DNA of 64,000 nt from Danio rerio (GCF_049306965.1 NC_133182.1:34251501-34315500), one strand, 5' to 3'; counted from the stretch's first letter, positions 21,691 to 34,484 are shown. Made by a program: numbers and translations. Notes: generated from the letters alone by a model not told the origin.

Positions 21691-22079
21691 TTGACCGATT
21701 AGGCTCTCAGTCTTGACCAACCTACAAAAAGACCTCAATGCAGTGTAAAATTCAATTCTTGCAGCTGAACGGCACATCTAAGGAATACATAATTCAAATA
21801 TAATTTCCTCTTTGAATATACAACAGCCACTGCTTTGCTATGCAAAGGCTCCTTCCATTCATTGCAATGCATTTTAAGCAGTCGGTTGTTGCCTCTGAGA
21901 GCGAAAAGAGAATATCCAAGAACCCGAGGAAGGAAGTCGGTTGAAAACAGAGGAAAGGGAGAGAAACTCAGCAAGATCAGGCCACTCTGTTGCTGTAGCT
22001 GATTGTAGTCTAGTCTAGTCTCAGAGTGCCTGGCGCCGACTGAGCAGGCCATAAACTTCTAGACGATAGAGAGAGATAG

Positions 22080-22900
22080 AGCTCATACTTTTACTTGTGC
22101 AAGTAAACAAAGAGTTTACTTTACTTAGCGTGCACTTCGCGTCTGTGCAGCGCAGTCGATGCAAATGAAGTTATATGTGCCTCGTCATTTCAGAACTATT
22201 ATGTTCACAGTGGCACACAAGACAAAATGATTAGAATAACGCAGGTATAAAAAAGATCTGTGCTCCACTGCTGAGATTCCTGCGGGAAAGAAAAGAAAGA
22301 AAAACAGAGACAGAGATGTCCAAACACAGACGGCGAGATATGAAGATTACAAGTGTTTGCGTTCATCAGTAAACCTGCATAACCAGAGACAGGCGTGTCC
22401 CGTCAACAGTAATAGACTTTGCGTGCATCTGTGCCAACCGGCGTTTACGTCAGTGGGTACAAAGACTACATCTAATCTCCAGGACAGACGCAGGGAGAGA
22501 GAGAGAAAGGGAAAAGGACGGAAAAGGGAGAAGACCGGTCCAGGGGCCAGCAGGGCTCCTCGGGGTGAGCTGAACTAAGTGAGAGATTGAGGAAGAGAAA
22601 TGGAGAGAGCAAGGGGTGGAGAGGCAGAGAGGAGAGAGTAAATCAATGGAGGAGATTTGAGACAGGAAGACTATGGCGTCAGTACAGGCTGGAGATAAGG
22701 ACTTCAGTTCCATACACAAACACACTTGTTCTCCAGGGCTGAGTTTGTCTCGCTGTCAAATGAGCCTCTGCTGGTGCTTTTCATCAGCGCTCATGGCACT
22801 GCAATTTAGTTTATTCTCCTGGCGCTCTCTAGATTATGGTTATGTTTTATTAGATTGCTTCAAGATATCCATCATCCTTCTGTTTTTCTGACCTAATAGT
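22080..22900. promoter_or_regulatory. Unique GC-richer block, possible conserved non-coding element
   Basis: The block has CpG-containing unique sequence with an octamer ATGCAAAT (22159-22166) and a purine-rich AGAGAG/GAAAGG tract (22490-22660). Open frames on both strands carry low-complexity Ser/Pro or Arg/Lys wording from the purine tract and are not believed. Enhancer or non-coding RNA promoter are possibilities. Confidence 0.25.
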
Positions 22901-23030
22901 AGGAAAACATTGTTTCTCGGTTACTTCTTCAAACAAATCAGCACGCTCTTTATTTCTTAATGGAACGCAGTCCCAAATGTCTTTTTATTGGAATTCTTTT
23001 CTGATTTTGATTGGAGGAAAATTTGGCTAG

Positions 23031-23397
23031 GGGTGGCAGGGTGGCTCAGTGGTTAGCACTGTCGCATCAAAGCAAGAAGGTCGCTGATTCGAGTCCCGGC
23101 TGAGTCAGTTGGCATTTCTGTGTGGAGTTTGCATGTTCTTCCCATGTTTGCATGGGTTTCCTCTGGGTTCTCCGGTTTCCCCCACAGTCCAAAAACATGC
23201 GTTATAGGGGAATTGGACTAAAATGGCCGTAGTGTATGTGTGTGAATTAGTGTGTATGGATGTTTCCCAGTAAAGGGTTGCGGCTAAAAGGGCATCCGCT
23301 GTGTAAAACATATGCTGAATAAGTTGGCAGTTCATTCGGCTGTGGCGACCACTAATAAATAAGAGATTAAGCCTAAGGAAAATCAATGAGTAAATGA
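23031..23397 (+). mobile_element. DANA SINE, near full length
   Basis: Head GGGGTGGCAGGGTGGCTCAG, B box GATTCGAGTCCC, core GTGTGGAGTTTGCATGTTC and tail AAAATCAATGAGTAAATG. Confidence 0.88.
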
Positions 23398-25190
23398 AAA
23401 CTTGGCTAACTAAAGCTATGTAATTACTACTAAGATAAGATACAAAGTTCAGTGCTTAATTGGTAAATTGTGAGGTCCTGGAAAAGCTCGGGGGAACGGA
23501 TCTGGAATGTTATCAGAGGAGGGAGAGGTGTGGCAGGTGGTGGGTGAGGGTTGTGGATGTGTCGCAGATGAAAGTGAAGAGCGGGGGGATTGTCGCAGAC
23601 GAAAGTGAAGATGCGGATCCGGCTTGTTCTGGCACAAATTAAGCCCGGCTAAGTTCGTTTAGAATTATCCATTGCACATATTCAGTGAAAAACTAAAATA
23701 TTTAAAAAGATATCAATCCTTTAAAATCTACAAATATGCAGTCCATTTCTTCTAGCAATGAAATTATTCTTATTTGCTGTGGAAAGACTTTTCTCTTTTT
23801 GCAATTGAGAATATTGCTAAAAATGGTTCCTTACTTTGGGACATGTTTTGTTTTGTTAATTGCAAAACAACACTTACCTACAAAAAATAATGATTTTTAA
23901 AAAAAATATTCTATTTTATTAACAACAATTTATATGCATAAAAGTAATTTACAAACCAGATATTTGCAGCATTACTTTGAGACTTTTACAAAAACGCTTC
24001 AAAAACAACATAAGTTTGTAAATTGTTTAATGTCTTTCTTTCAATAATAGCCTTAGCTTAAAACGGCTGTTATAAGATTATTTATCAATATGTGAACTGT
24101 TTTGTATTCTTGGAAGCCATGCAAATTACAATTATAAAACAGGAAATACGTTAGGACCATTGGTATTGTTTACATCCCTCAAAATGGTCAATATTGCCTT
24201 TCCTATATATTTTCTTTGTATTGTACTAATACTCTATTTACTGCATTGTTCTTAATTTTTTAATAACTAAGATAATGATTATGTTGTATTAGGATAAATT
24301 TTTTTGATAATCTTTATTTTTGCTTGTGCTCAAAAAGCGATGTTATTCATTTTTTTTTTGGTAGCTTGTTTTGTTCTTCTCTGCTTTTTCTCTCTCTCTC
24401 TTAATGTAAAGTGGAACTCCAGTTGACATTTTAACAATAGATTGGCTGAACTCACATGTATTGCGACCTTGAATAAGCAAGATCCACAACACCATAAGGT
24501 GAGGAAACAAGGGCCTGTTTGAGAGACGTGTGAGTCTGGCCAGGGGTCAGAGGAACTTTTCCTCAAAGATAAGCAGCAGAGACAAAGTAGAAAGGAGACT
24601 TGAGGGAAAAGCTGCTTCTTTCAGGAAAAAGCTAGGGCTTTGAAAGTAATGTTGAATATAAGTTTACCAAGAATGTTTGTATGCTTTTTGTGTGTTTGGC
24701 TCTGATATAGACTGAGACAGGAGCAGGAAGAACAGAGGAACTGAACTTCTCTGCAGAAAAACAACAAAAAAGTATTGCTGTATATAATTTCTGCACTGCA
24801 CACTGACAAAAACATTATTCTTTGACCACTATTGACTTATTTTGTTGGAGAATTTTTTCAGAAATGTCTTTCAATTCTGCATGTTGAGGTACTATTTTTG
24901 TATCTTATAAAGCACTTTGTTGGTTTTGAACATTGATCTGGGAGAAAAGTGACCCGGTATAGCTCTCTTTTTTGTGTCTATATCTCAACACACCACAGCC
25001 TGAATTCTTTACAGAACAGTCTTTTAAATCCAGGATTAATACTAAACACAGAATAAAATCCTTTTATTAAACATTTTTTATGTCTTTGGTTTCAAGTAAA
25101 ATTATACAGTTTAAACTTACAAAAAGTTGCAGAGATTTATGCTTTCAAGTAAATAAAACATTACATGTAAGAATCATTCAACTCAATTTA
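23398..25190. other. No gene recognised
   Basis: A short GC-richer island (23460-23650) holds near-repeats of GTGAAG preceded by GTCGCAGA. The rest is AT-rich. No family, RNA gene or clear transposon is seen. Confidence 0.5.
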
Positions 25191-25736
25191 CAGTTGAAGT
25201 CAATATTATTAGCCCCCCTTTGAATTTTTTTTTCTTTTTTATATATTTCCCAAATGGTGTTTAACAGATTCAGCAAGTTTCCACAGTATGTCTGATAATA
25301 TTTTACTTCTGGAGAAAGTCTTATTTGTTTTATTTAGACTAGAATAAAAGCAGTTTTTAATTTTTTAAACACCATTTTAAGGACAAAATTATTATCCCCT
25401 TTTGGCAATTTTTTTTTCAATAGTCTACAGAACAAACCATCATTATACAATAACTTGCCTAATTACCCTAACCTGCTTAGTTAACCTAATTAACCTAGTT
25501 AAGTCTTTAAATGTCACTTTAAGCTGTATAGTAGTGTCTTGAAAACATCTAGTCAAATATAATTTACTGTCATCATGGCAAAGATAAAATAAATCAGTTA
25601 TTAGAGATGAGTTATTAAAACTACTATGTTTAGAAAGTTGTTGAAAAAAATCTTCTCTCCGTTAAACAGAAATTGTGGGAAAAAATAAACAGGGGGGCTA
25701 ATAATTCAGGGGGGCTAATAATTTTGACTTTAACTG
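25191..25736 (+). mobile_element. Tc1/mariner-like MITE (CAGTTGAAGTC family), full length
   Basis: It begins CAGTTGAAGTCAATATTATT, ends TAATTTTGACTTTAACTG, and has TA on each side. Near the right end the phrase GGGGGGCTAATAATTCAGG is followed by a second GGGGGCTAATAATTTTG, a short local duplication not seen in the 8790 copy. Confidence 0.85.
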
Positions 25737-26019
25737 TACATCTCTTAAGGAAAAAAAAGTGTATAAACATATATAAAGTATTTACTTAATTACACATAAA
25801 GCCTAACTGTAATGTAAAGCTGCAGCCCTGTAAAAAGCCTGATGGAGTTTCAGTTGTTTGCTATATCAACTTTTTCTTGTCAGAGATACTTTACAGCTGA
25901 ATTACATTATGCTGCATTTGACAGTCATATAGAAATGAATGGAACCCTAATTGAACAGACTTGAACAAAGATTTTGATCCGAAAACAGACATTTTTCTAT
26001 TACATACTGGCTATCTTGA

Positions 26020-26186
26020 CACTAAAAAAATTACGTTTGCTATTTGTTCAAATTACTTATTTAAAATAAGCTAAACCAACACAATTTAACAACTTAATTG
26101 TTTTATGTTCAATCAACCTAAATGTGTAAAAACGTAATTACTTTCAACACCAATCGATTGTGTGGAACCAAGTATTTTTTACAGTG
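26020..26186 (-). mobile_element. MITE, CACTGTAAAAAATG family
   Basis: It is read in reverse: the right end is TATTTTTTACAGTG and the left end CACTAAAAAAATTACG, with the shared interior TTATGTTCAATCAACC and CCAATCGATTGTGTGGAA. Confidence 0.6.
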
Positions 26187-26619
26187 TATGTTGCATTTAC
26201 TTAATCAGTTTAAATCTTTTTAATAGCCCCCAAATTTCACTCATGAACCCAACCGTCATTGGGAGTTAACTGAGTAAATTGTACTTAAATGTACAAATGA
26301 GACTGTACAAATTCATATAAAAATTTGCCACTAATTCAAAGGTATGAATTTCTGTGAGATTGTGTTCTAGCAGACATGGATTGCTGTCTGTGATTGAAAG
26401 CTTGATTAAATTTCACCATTTTCTAGTATACTAAGATTGTTTTTATTATTAAAAAACTAAAAGAATATAATTAATGGAGTATAAGGTAGTGGACCTGTCA
26501 AAGAAATGATTGTCAGTGTAATACGGGGCTTCAAGTGGGATTTGAATAGGCATCTGTCAATGGAGATGGGCATGCTAAGAAGGATGGTAAAGTCCACATG
26601 CTCCAGCACTTAATTAACA

Positions 26620-26938
26620 TTGCTGCTTGTTCAAACTACTTATTTAAAATAAGCTGAAATCACACAATTCCCAAGAATTTTTTATTTATTTATTACATTT
26701 TTTCAATCATTCATTTATTTTCTTTTCGGCGTAGTCCCTTTATTAATCCTGGGTCGTCACAGTGGAATGAACCGTCAACTTATCCAGCATGTTTTTAAGG
26801 AGCTGATGCCCTTCCAACCACAACCCATCTCTGCGAAATCTTTTATGTTCAATCCATTTAAATTTGCTAAGTTAACTTAAAGGATTTGTATTGGTACAAC
26901 ATGAATAAAATGTGTGGATCCCGGCATTTTTTACAGTG
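26620..26938 (-). mobile_element. MITE of the CACTGTAAAAAATG family, split by a DANA insertion
   Basis: The left part (GTTCAAACTACTTATTTAAAATAAGC) and the right part (TTATGTTCAATCCATTTAAA ... CATTTTTTACAGTG) match the 26020-26186 copy. Between them sits a DANA fragment (26700-26838), so the MITE is older than the SINE insertion. Confidence 0.6.
26700..26838 (-). mobile_element. DANA SINE 3' fragment, nested in a MITE
   Basis: TCATTTATTTTCTTTTCGGC, the inverted core CAGTGGAATGAACCGTCAACT and GCCCTTCCAACCACAACCC are the 3' third of DANA in the minus sense. Confidence 0.8.
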
Positions 26939-27283
26939 AGTGTCAGCCACAAGTTTTTCCTGCAAATCTATCTGGCAGGTCATGAAACCAATATACACTT
27001 ATATCTCACTGCTTCAAGCTGGACTTAAACCAGAAGAGTCTACAGCACAGTAGTGGATTTAATAGACTCTGGTCAGTCACTAGTGCAGAACGTATATGCT
27101 AATTTCACAGTCTAGCATCAGTCACCAGTGTGCCTCTTGTGGCCAGAAAAGTGAGGTTAACCTGCACAGGTACCACTGTTCTATTAAACTAACTAGCGCT
27201 ATATTAAACTGTATGGGCAGACTCAACAAATGTTAATAATAAACATTCACAAAGGGATGTAATACCTTCAAAAATCATGAATG

Positions 27284-27286
<3 letters not shown>

Positions 27287-27373
<87 letters not shown>

Positions 27374-27387
27374 GCATATATATATAA
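27287..27387. repeat. (AT)n microsatellite
   Basis: About 80 bp of uninterrupted TA dinucleotide, followed by a short CATGCA interruption and more TA. It is prone to length polymorphism and assembly error. Confidence 0.95.
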
Positions 27388-28960
27388 TCAAACAAATATA
27401 TTCTCAATTCAAATAAGTACTGTAGGTATTTTACCCTAGTATTTTTATTAGAGCTTCTGTGCTTGCCTGCTGCTACCAAGTAGGAATCGCTGCAGCCCGG
27501 AGACCCAAGTGGGAGGGATTACACTACAAGTAGTTTGGCTTTACGTGGTGGAGGTGGTGCAGATATTAATAAAACACAACAGGTTACAGTGAGGTTGAGT
27601 TTAGGGTTGGGGTAGGTGTAGACATTTATAAAGCACAATATTGGACTCAAGACATGTACAAGACATTAAATAAATAAAAACTCCAGGTTTGTACAGCCCA
27701 CTTGGAGCTCGAAGACCCACCCACTTAGAGCTGACTCTGATCCGTTTATACCTTTCTTGTTGCTACTGACGGCGATTGCACTTGAGTCTTTCATCTCAGT
27801 TTACGCGTGAACAACTGAATTAATGCTTAACTGATCATATTTTATTTACATTACATCATCAATGCTGTAGAAGGAACCTTATGACATTGAAAATAGTCAC
27901 ATTAAGCTTAATCAAGAAGTTTATCGTTGGCTGAAAACACTAGCTGTGCATAGAGCCCCTTGTATTTTAATCGTATAATCCTGTTACTGTAAATCGTTGA
28001 ATGTCTCCTCAATTGTGAGTCACTATGGACAAAAGTATCTGCTAAATGACTAAATGTAAATGTATCAATCATGTCAAAGTTATCCTAATACAAATTACAA
28101 TTATCCAAACCGTCTAGCAAGAGAGACAGAGAAAAATACTTTTCTCCTTTCTTCCTCATCTCTGATCGTGTGCTGTGGTTATCTGAGGAATACTTTGCAT
28201 TCTTTCTCCCCTGAGGAAGTTCTCCACTCCTTCATTTACTGGACACTTTATGTACAGAGCTTGGATTACAAAGAGACCAGGGTGTTGGACGCAAAAAAAG
28301 TGACAACAGTTACTTTAGTTTTCTTATATCTTTATAGGAAAAGATTGTAAAGACAAAATAAGAGTTTTTTAAAACGCAGGGAAAACATATTGTGTGTAAT
28401 CAATTTTCAAAATTTGTGCGTGTTCCTGCATTTATCTGGGGGGAATGGGTGGGATGTTTTTCTGGTGTGATTCATTCAACTGTTTCTGAATCTCTCTCCC
28501 TGATTACTGTATATTGAATTCCCAACATTTGGCAAGTCAACGGCTCTCCCACTAGTTCATAATTCTTTAGAAAAAATGTAAGCCCTCAGTGAGAGAAGGA
28601 GAGAGAGAGGATGTGTTTTTGAAGAACATGGTTTATATCGCAAGTAATTGCATGTGATTCTTCTCCCAACTTCAAAGCAAGCGGTTCTGCAGTTCAGGGT
28701 TGGGAGGCCAGACCACTACAAGATCGGCTCTCAATTTCCTGTCCCTGCCTGGCTCTCCACAGACAGAGGGTTTGAGGCACAAATGTGCAAAACTCAGAAC
28801 AGTTATAGTTGCACTTTTCGATTGAAAAAGTTGAACATCAATCTAAAAATATGTTTTAAAAATGAATCATTTTAAGTTCAAGATGTGCTTTACTATTATT
28901 AGCCAAGCATACCCTGAATATACCATTGTAATTCATAACAAGGACCAAATCAGGCAGAAC
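27388..28960. other. No gene recognised
   Basis: The stretch is mixed unique sequence. Frames at 28060-28350 and 28648-28875 have no recognisable domains. A GAGAGAGAG run occurs near 28600. It could hold regulatory sequence, but no specific site is supported. Confidence 0.4.
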
Positions 28961-29160
28961 TAGACTGAAAAAAAATGATTCTGCAAAATTGTTGAAAACT
29001 ATTTACTGTATGTGTTGAATTTGAACAATTTGAATTTTAAATTTATAAATGTTCAACTTAAGTTGTTTGTTTAAATTCAGCCCAAATAAATTGTTTACAA
29101 TCACTTTACTTAAAAAAATAAGGAATCATCTTTGAATTATTTTTTTCATTGGGCTGATTT
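28960..29160. mobile_element. Probable short TIR element
   Basis: The left end CTGAAAAAAAATGATTCTGC has an inverted counterpart on the right (AAGGAATCATC..TTTTTTTCATTGGGC). The interior is AT-rich. The superfamily is unknown. Confidence 0.4.
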
Positions 29161-29203
29161 GGGTGGGTATTTATTCCTTAATTGTTTAGTTCTTTTTATG
29201 TAC

Positions 29204-29400
29204 AAAAATGCTGGTTTCCACACAATTCGGCATGTTGACTCAACACAAATCTATTATTAACATAATATTTCTTACAAATTTAAGTGAATTGAACACAAAA
29301 TATGTCATCCCAAAAATACTTTGTATTTTTAGATTTGTGTCATTTCAGGTCATTTAAAATAAGCAGAATCACAAGTCAGTTTTTGAGTTTATGAAGAAAG
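29204..29400 (+). mobile_element. MITE fragment, CACTGTAAAAAATG family
   Basis: AAAATGCTGGTTTCCACACAA, CAACACAAATCTATTA and AAGTGAATTGAACACAAAAT match the other four copies in the window. Confidence 0.55.
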
Positions 29401-29440
29401 AACATGCACAATCCAGATGTTGCTTGCTTTAGGGACAGAC

Positions 29441-30408
29441 AGTGTTGGGTAAGTTATTTTAAAAAAGTAATTAATTACTAACTATTTCATTACAACTGTA
29501 TTTAAATGATTTTCTAATTACCCTGTCTGAAAAGAAACCTAGTTACTTAATATATTTTATCACTTGCATATTAATAATCCACTTAAAAATAAATGGACAG
29601 ACAATATAAATTAAACTTCGGCAATTTGAATCAAACATGATCTTTTATTTTTGTTTTTAAAAAGTATATTCACTACCGGTCAAAAGTTTGGCGTTACTTT
29701 TTCTGTTTATTAAGGCGGCATTTATAAATGTAAATAAAATAGTTAAATATTTATTTTTAAAAATACTGTTTTCTTATTGTATGTAGTATTAAATGAATTA
29801 TTACATCGGTCATTATTGCTTTTATTAGGATTACCATTAATAATACTAAAACTAATAACAACAACAACAATATTATTATTATTATTATTGTTGTTGTTGT
29901 TATTATTATTAATAATAATAATAATAATAATTAATATTAAAGTGCTTTCTAAAGGATAATGTGACTGAAGACTGAAATAATGTAGCTGAAAATTCATCTT
30001 TAAAATCCCTGGAATAAATGATTGAATTTTATGATAAACTACTTTTGAACAGTTATTTTATAGAGCAATAACATTTCACAACTTTACAATTTGTACTGTA
30101 TTTTTGATGAAATAAATGCAGCCTTTGTGAGCAAAAGAAGCTTATTTTAAAACATTTTAAAATCCTACTGACTCCAAAATATAGTAGTGTATGTATCAAA
30201 AGCATAACACATTTCAAATTAATGACACCACATCACTGTATATTGGCTTGCATTTCTAAAACATTTAATTGCTTGCATGCAGTAAAAAGCTTGCAGCTAT
30301 CAGACAAATACAATCAAGTTAATATGCAAATTAGATGAAAAAATATATATACAGATCAGTTGAATTTAAAGTTTTTAAAGCAAGTATGTTAGAAGTAACC
30401 CAACACTG
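29441..30408 (+). mobile_element. hAT-like element with a nested insertion
   Basis: The left end CAGTGTTGGGTAAG and right end TAACCCAACACTG are inverted repeats typical of a fish hAT MITE. A second repeat starting near 29672 (CACTACCGGTCAAAAGTTTGG) and a trinucleotide tract interrupt it. No clear target-site duplication was found. Confidence 0.55.
29855..29936. repeat. Trinucleotide repeat (AAC/ATT/TTG blocks)
   Basis: Consecutive blocks of ACA/AAC, ATT, TTG and AAT units run for about 80 bp. Translating it gives poly-Asn or poly-Leu frames that are artefacts. Confidence 0.9.
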
Positions 30409-30679
30409 TTTGGGCCTCACAAATTAACCACAAAAAGAACAGACTTCCCAGCTTTTATGAAATTATGAAAGAAAGTAAGAATGAATGAGCAAGTAAATGA
30501 ATGAAGGGTTTTTTTTAATATCAGTTGGATGCTCATTCTTTATTTTAGAGTCTTCTTTGAAAACAAAGACAAAATAAATCTATTCTGCTGCATCTCTGTC
30601 ACTCAAGTAATCAAATCTTCTCCCTGAACCCTTTTTTCCCTTTCAGTTCAGATTTTCCTTTGCCTGCATCCGTGACACA

Positions 30680-30800
30680 GAGCAGTAGCCTATCACATAA
30701 TTATCATCCATGTGAGATAAGCAAAGACATACATCAGGCGGCCAAGGGTGGAGCGTGACAGATAAAGCTTTATCAGTAGGTTCAGGACCGGTTTTTATAT
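30680..30800. promoter_or_regulatory. GATA-motif cluster with a perfect palindrome
   Basis: GATA-type motifs occur at 30690 (CTATCA), 30701 (TTATCA) and 30715-30721 (AGATAAG). The perfect palindrome GATAAAGCTTTATC lies at 30761-30774. The flanks are unique sequence 15 kb upstream of smad6. Enhancer function is inferred only. Confidence 0.4.
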
Positions 30801-30898
30801 CAAATCCAAATACGAGCCATCTAAAAGAAACCCTGATGCAGACATACTAGATTTTCTATTATAATAGTCTGGAGTACAAGGTTTTGGTTCCTTCATAC

Positions 30899-31260
30899 CA
30901 GTGGTGTAAAGTAACAGATAACAAATACTCAAAATACTGTAATAAAGTAGTTTTTCTCAGGAGTTAATTTACTTGGTAGTTTTTAAAATGTGTACTTTTA
31001 CTTTCCCTTGAGTACATTTTTAGTGCAGTATCGGTACTTTTACTCCATTATTTTAGTTCAAATTACATCACTACTTTATTTTTTCTTGTCTATGGGGATT
31101 GCCTAAAAAGAAAAAAATCTGTCCTGTGATTCCTGTCCAATCAAATCGCACATAGAAACTAAATAGCATCCTTTTGAACAACCTCATGACATGGGCACTT
31201 TAAATATTTATTATATTATATTATTATATTGAGTATGATATTTTACTCTGTCAACCACTG
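30899..31260 (+). mobile_element. Non-autonomous hAT element with target-site duplication
   Basis: It starts CAGTGGTGTAAAGTAAC and ends GTCAACCACTG. The flanking octamers CTTCATAC (30891-30898) and CTTCACAC (31261-31268) match at 7 of 8 positions, fitting the 8-bp duplication of hAT elements. There is no coding capacity. Confidence 0.75.
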
Positions 31261-31269
31261 CTTCACACA

Positions 31270-32910
31270 ATCAATGTGAAAGAAAGAAAGAAACAAAGAA
31301 AGAAAGAAACAAATAAACAAAAAACATTAAATTTGAATCCAAGAACTAGCTTTGCTATATTGTCCTCATTTTTTCACTTAATATTAAGCACACATACAGT
31401 ACAGATGCTTCTGCAAAAATGTTCTCTACTAATCACTACAATTTTTAAAATAAAGTTGAGAAATATAATATCTGAATTCCTAAAATGGTGGTACTGGCAA
31501 GTCTCAAGTCACTCCAAGTGCCTGAGGTGAACTGAGCTCGGTTTTATTCCCCGTGTCCGTGACTGGCACACCACACATGCACACACACATAAGCTCTAGA
31601 TTACAGCTTCATGGTCCCTCTCACAGTCCATAGCTGGGATTGGCAATGACATGTGAATGCAGACTAGCTCTAATTTAAGCATCCACGTTTATACGCCCAT
31701 AATGGGGTCAGTATAAGCGCTTTTGGAGCAGGCCAGAGACTGTCCAGAGCTCTTTTTTCTAGATCGAAGGCAACACATTATTCCCAAAACTGCCCAAAGG
31801 AGTTTCCAGAAACCTATAAATTATTATAAAAAAGACTATGAAGAATAGCTGGAAGTGTTAAAACTGTATTCATAAGAAGTATTGCAAAAACATTTATGCA
31901 CATTTATTTAATTGAATTAAATCATAAGATCTTAATTATGTTTGTGGTTTTGTAATTACATTCTCATCAACTGTGCGCTGAACTAATATGCAGTCTGATC
32001 TAAAACTGAAGTGAATATTAAAAAAAAAAACACCAAGTCACACATACACTATAAAACATGAAGCGTGAAAAATGTCAGGTTTTGAAATGAGCTGGTAGTG
32101 TATATCTCTGCAGCCAGGCAGAGTGCTATGGCATGCCTGTGTTATGGAGTAAACCACTTTGGCCTGTGTTTGTGTTTGATAGGATCAGGGGCTCGGTGGG
32201 TGGCGCAGGACTCTGCTAACTGAGTACTGAGGCTTTAAAAAAAGTCCTTTCTGTTTTTTTGCCCCTTTTCTTTAGACCAGCCTCCATGCTGAAGGGGAGG
32301 ACTGAAATGTAAACATCCAAACACGCTCAGGCCCTTTTAAAAGCCTGTTTTCCAGCCTCCACTCTTAATTAGAAACAGACACGGGCCGCGTATACGCAGA
32401 GGTGGGGTTAAAGCTCAGACTTTAGCCTGACAGGCTGCAAATCCCACTCACAATCTTTGATGTGATGTCTCATTCATCCTGAAGCTTTTTCCAAGTAAAC
32501 CGAAGACTTTACATCTTATTACATCAGTGTCAAAAGCTGTTAAGAGTTTGTTTAGTAAGCGTGACATAAAAAGTGTGGATATGAAATAAACATTATGTGA
32601 GTTTGAATTTATACACTGTATAACATACACAACAAATGAGATAGGCTAGTGACAAGTTGAAGATAGGAACATTAATATACCACTTACAAAGTTTCTGAAG
32701 TTATTCATTGTACTTAATAACTTAAGGTGGCAAGAACATCATGACAAAACTCAAAAGTTACATATGTGCCTGATTCATTTACTCACATGGGTTGCGAGAG
32801 ACTTTGTTGATAACTTAATAATCTTGTTAATTTTCAAAGTATCCTTGTGTATCTTAACTTCCAGGTAATGCTACAAATGTAGCTTTTCTGGCAGCTTTTG
32901 AATAAAGACA
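31270..32910. other. Gene-free stretch with a unique motif-rich block
   Basis: 31276-31330 is a GAAA-rich simple repeat. About 32090-32470 is unique, balanced-composition sequence with TGTTTGTGTTTGATAGG, CTTAATTAG and AAACCACTTTGG. It could be regulatory. No coding family was seen. Confidence 0.35.
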
Positions 32911-32914
32911 CACT

Positions 32915-33110
32915 TTAAAAAATGTAAAACAAAAAGTCAAGACAACAAAGATGTTTATGTTGTTTCAAGCTAGTTTAATAAGTTAATCAGGTTTCAATTT
33001 AGATAAACAAAGTTTAACTTGATATTTTTAGTCAGTTTGAATAATGTAAGTTGAGATGACTACAAAAATGTTGATTTGATTCAACCAAAATATCTAAGGC
33101 AGCAAGAATC
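32915..33110. mobile_element. Probable short MITE
   Basis: AAAGTCAAGACAACAAAGATG at the left and TACAAAAATGTTGATTTGATTC at the right flank an AT-rich interior with TTTAACTTGATATTTTTAGTC. The boundaries and family are uncertain. Confidence 0.3.
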
Positions 33111-33390
33111 TATGGTCAATTGGAGTATTAGTAGACTGTCTGCTTAATATCTGTTAATACTGCTCCTTCAACAGACATTTAACTGACTATAAGAATCTTT
33201 GTAAGTACATGTCAACTTACACTAACCTTTACCCTAACCCTCAACTAACCCTCACCTAACAGTCTTATAATTTAATGAGAATCAGTTGGCAACGGACCAT
33301 CAAAATAAAGTGTTAGCAAATTTTTTTTTTAAAGTGTATGCTTTTCTCACTAAAACACACACCAGTCAGTCAGCACATTAGTCTAGACCA

Positions 33391-33967
33391 GGAGTGCACA
33401 AACCTTACCCTCTAAAGGGCCAAAAACCAAACTTGATAGAGGGTTGTGGGCCAAACCGTACTCATTAAATTTGCCATAGGTAATTTTCCAATTTATTCGA
33501 TAATATTTAAAAATAACTAAAAAATGTTGCTTTAAATCATATCAACTAAATCAGGATGATTTTTAAATTTAATACTGAACCTATTACAGTAAAAACATAA
33601 ACAACCCCATTTATAATACAATGGAGTTCAGTGCTGAATACACTAATTAAGCTGCTCCTGCCTCCACCTTGATTTGCTCACAGATGTCTTGTGCACTGTC
33701 TATCTGTCAAATGACAGTATTAACATTTTTAAAAGTCTGATTCATATACAACATTTAATTGAAACATTTAAGTTAAGTTGGCTTTTTTCTGTAGCTCAGC
33801 AATAAAACAACGAAACAAAAGGCTACGTTAAATTCAAAATGTCGATCTCTGTCAAAGGTTTTCACCCCAACAACCTCCACATAATTCTCCCTCTTTCCAA
33901 ATGAGATGGTGGACCAAATCAAAGGTTACCATGGGCCAACTTTGGCCCACGGGCCCTACTTTGGGCC
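33391..33967 (+). mobile_element. Non-autonomous hAT element with perfect 8-bp target-site duplication
   Basis: It begins CAGGAGTGCACAAACCT and ends ACTTTGGGCCTCTATG, which are imperfect inverted repeats of the CAGGGGTGCCCAAACT type. GTCTAGAC directly flanks both ends, an 8-bp hAT-type duplication. The interior contains GGGCCAAA repeats and no transposase frame. Confidence 0.75.
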
Positions 33968-34484
33968 TCTATGGTCTAGACAGAGGTAAATACTGTAGCA
34001 GCTTTGTATGCATATACAGTTGCTAGTTGCCATTGTTTAGCTCAATTAATTGTCATCAATCATTAAATAAATTATAACGTAAATATTGTATTTTTTTATT
34101 ATTTTGCAAATAATATAGATTTATATTAATTTTATGAATATATCCAAATGAACATTTCAAACCATATTTAGACTGACTTGCCTTTGAAAGCTTTATCAAA
34201 AGTGAGTTGGCAGGACTGGTAGGGCAAAGTAGTGATGGGCACTTTTGAAATACTCTTCCTGAAGCCTTGAAACCTCGAAACTCATTAGGATTAAGCCGGT
34301 GATTGAGAGTGATTATCAATGAAAAAGATTTCAGTGAACAGGTCTTTTCACGTCTTGACTGCTTTAAGGTTTCATTGGTTTGTCATAAATCAAACAAAAC
34401 CAGCCCTGCAATCTGATAAAATAAAGTTATTCGATGATAAATGATCATTTACAATTTGTTTGTAAAAGGTGTTTAAAAGCGCAC

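Noticed and set aside
22357-22725. Arg/Lys-rich and Ser-rich frames on opposite strands
   Set aside because: Both arise from the same purine-rich AGAGAG/GAAAGG tract.
27120-27145. Possible CTCF site (GGCCACAAGAGGCAC in minus sense)
   Set aside because: It is one base short in the core compared with the consensus, so it was not listed.
27204-27479. Frame with a long Tyr-Ile repeat
   Set aside because: It translates the AT microsatellite. The same applies to the frame near 47678-47860.
29743-29997. Frames with poly-Asn or poly-Leu
   Set aside because: They translate a trinucleotide repeat.
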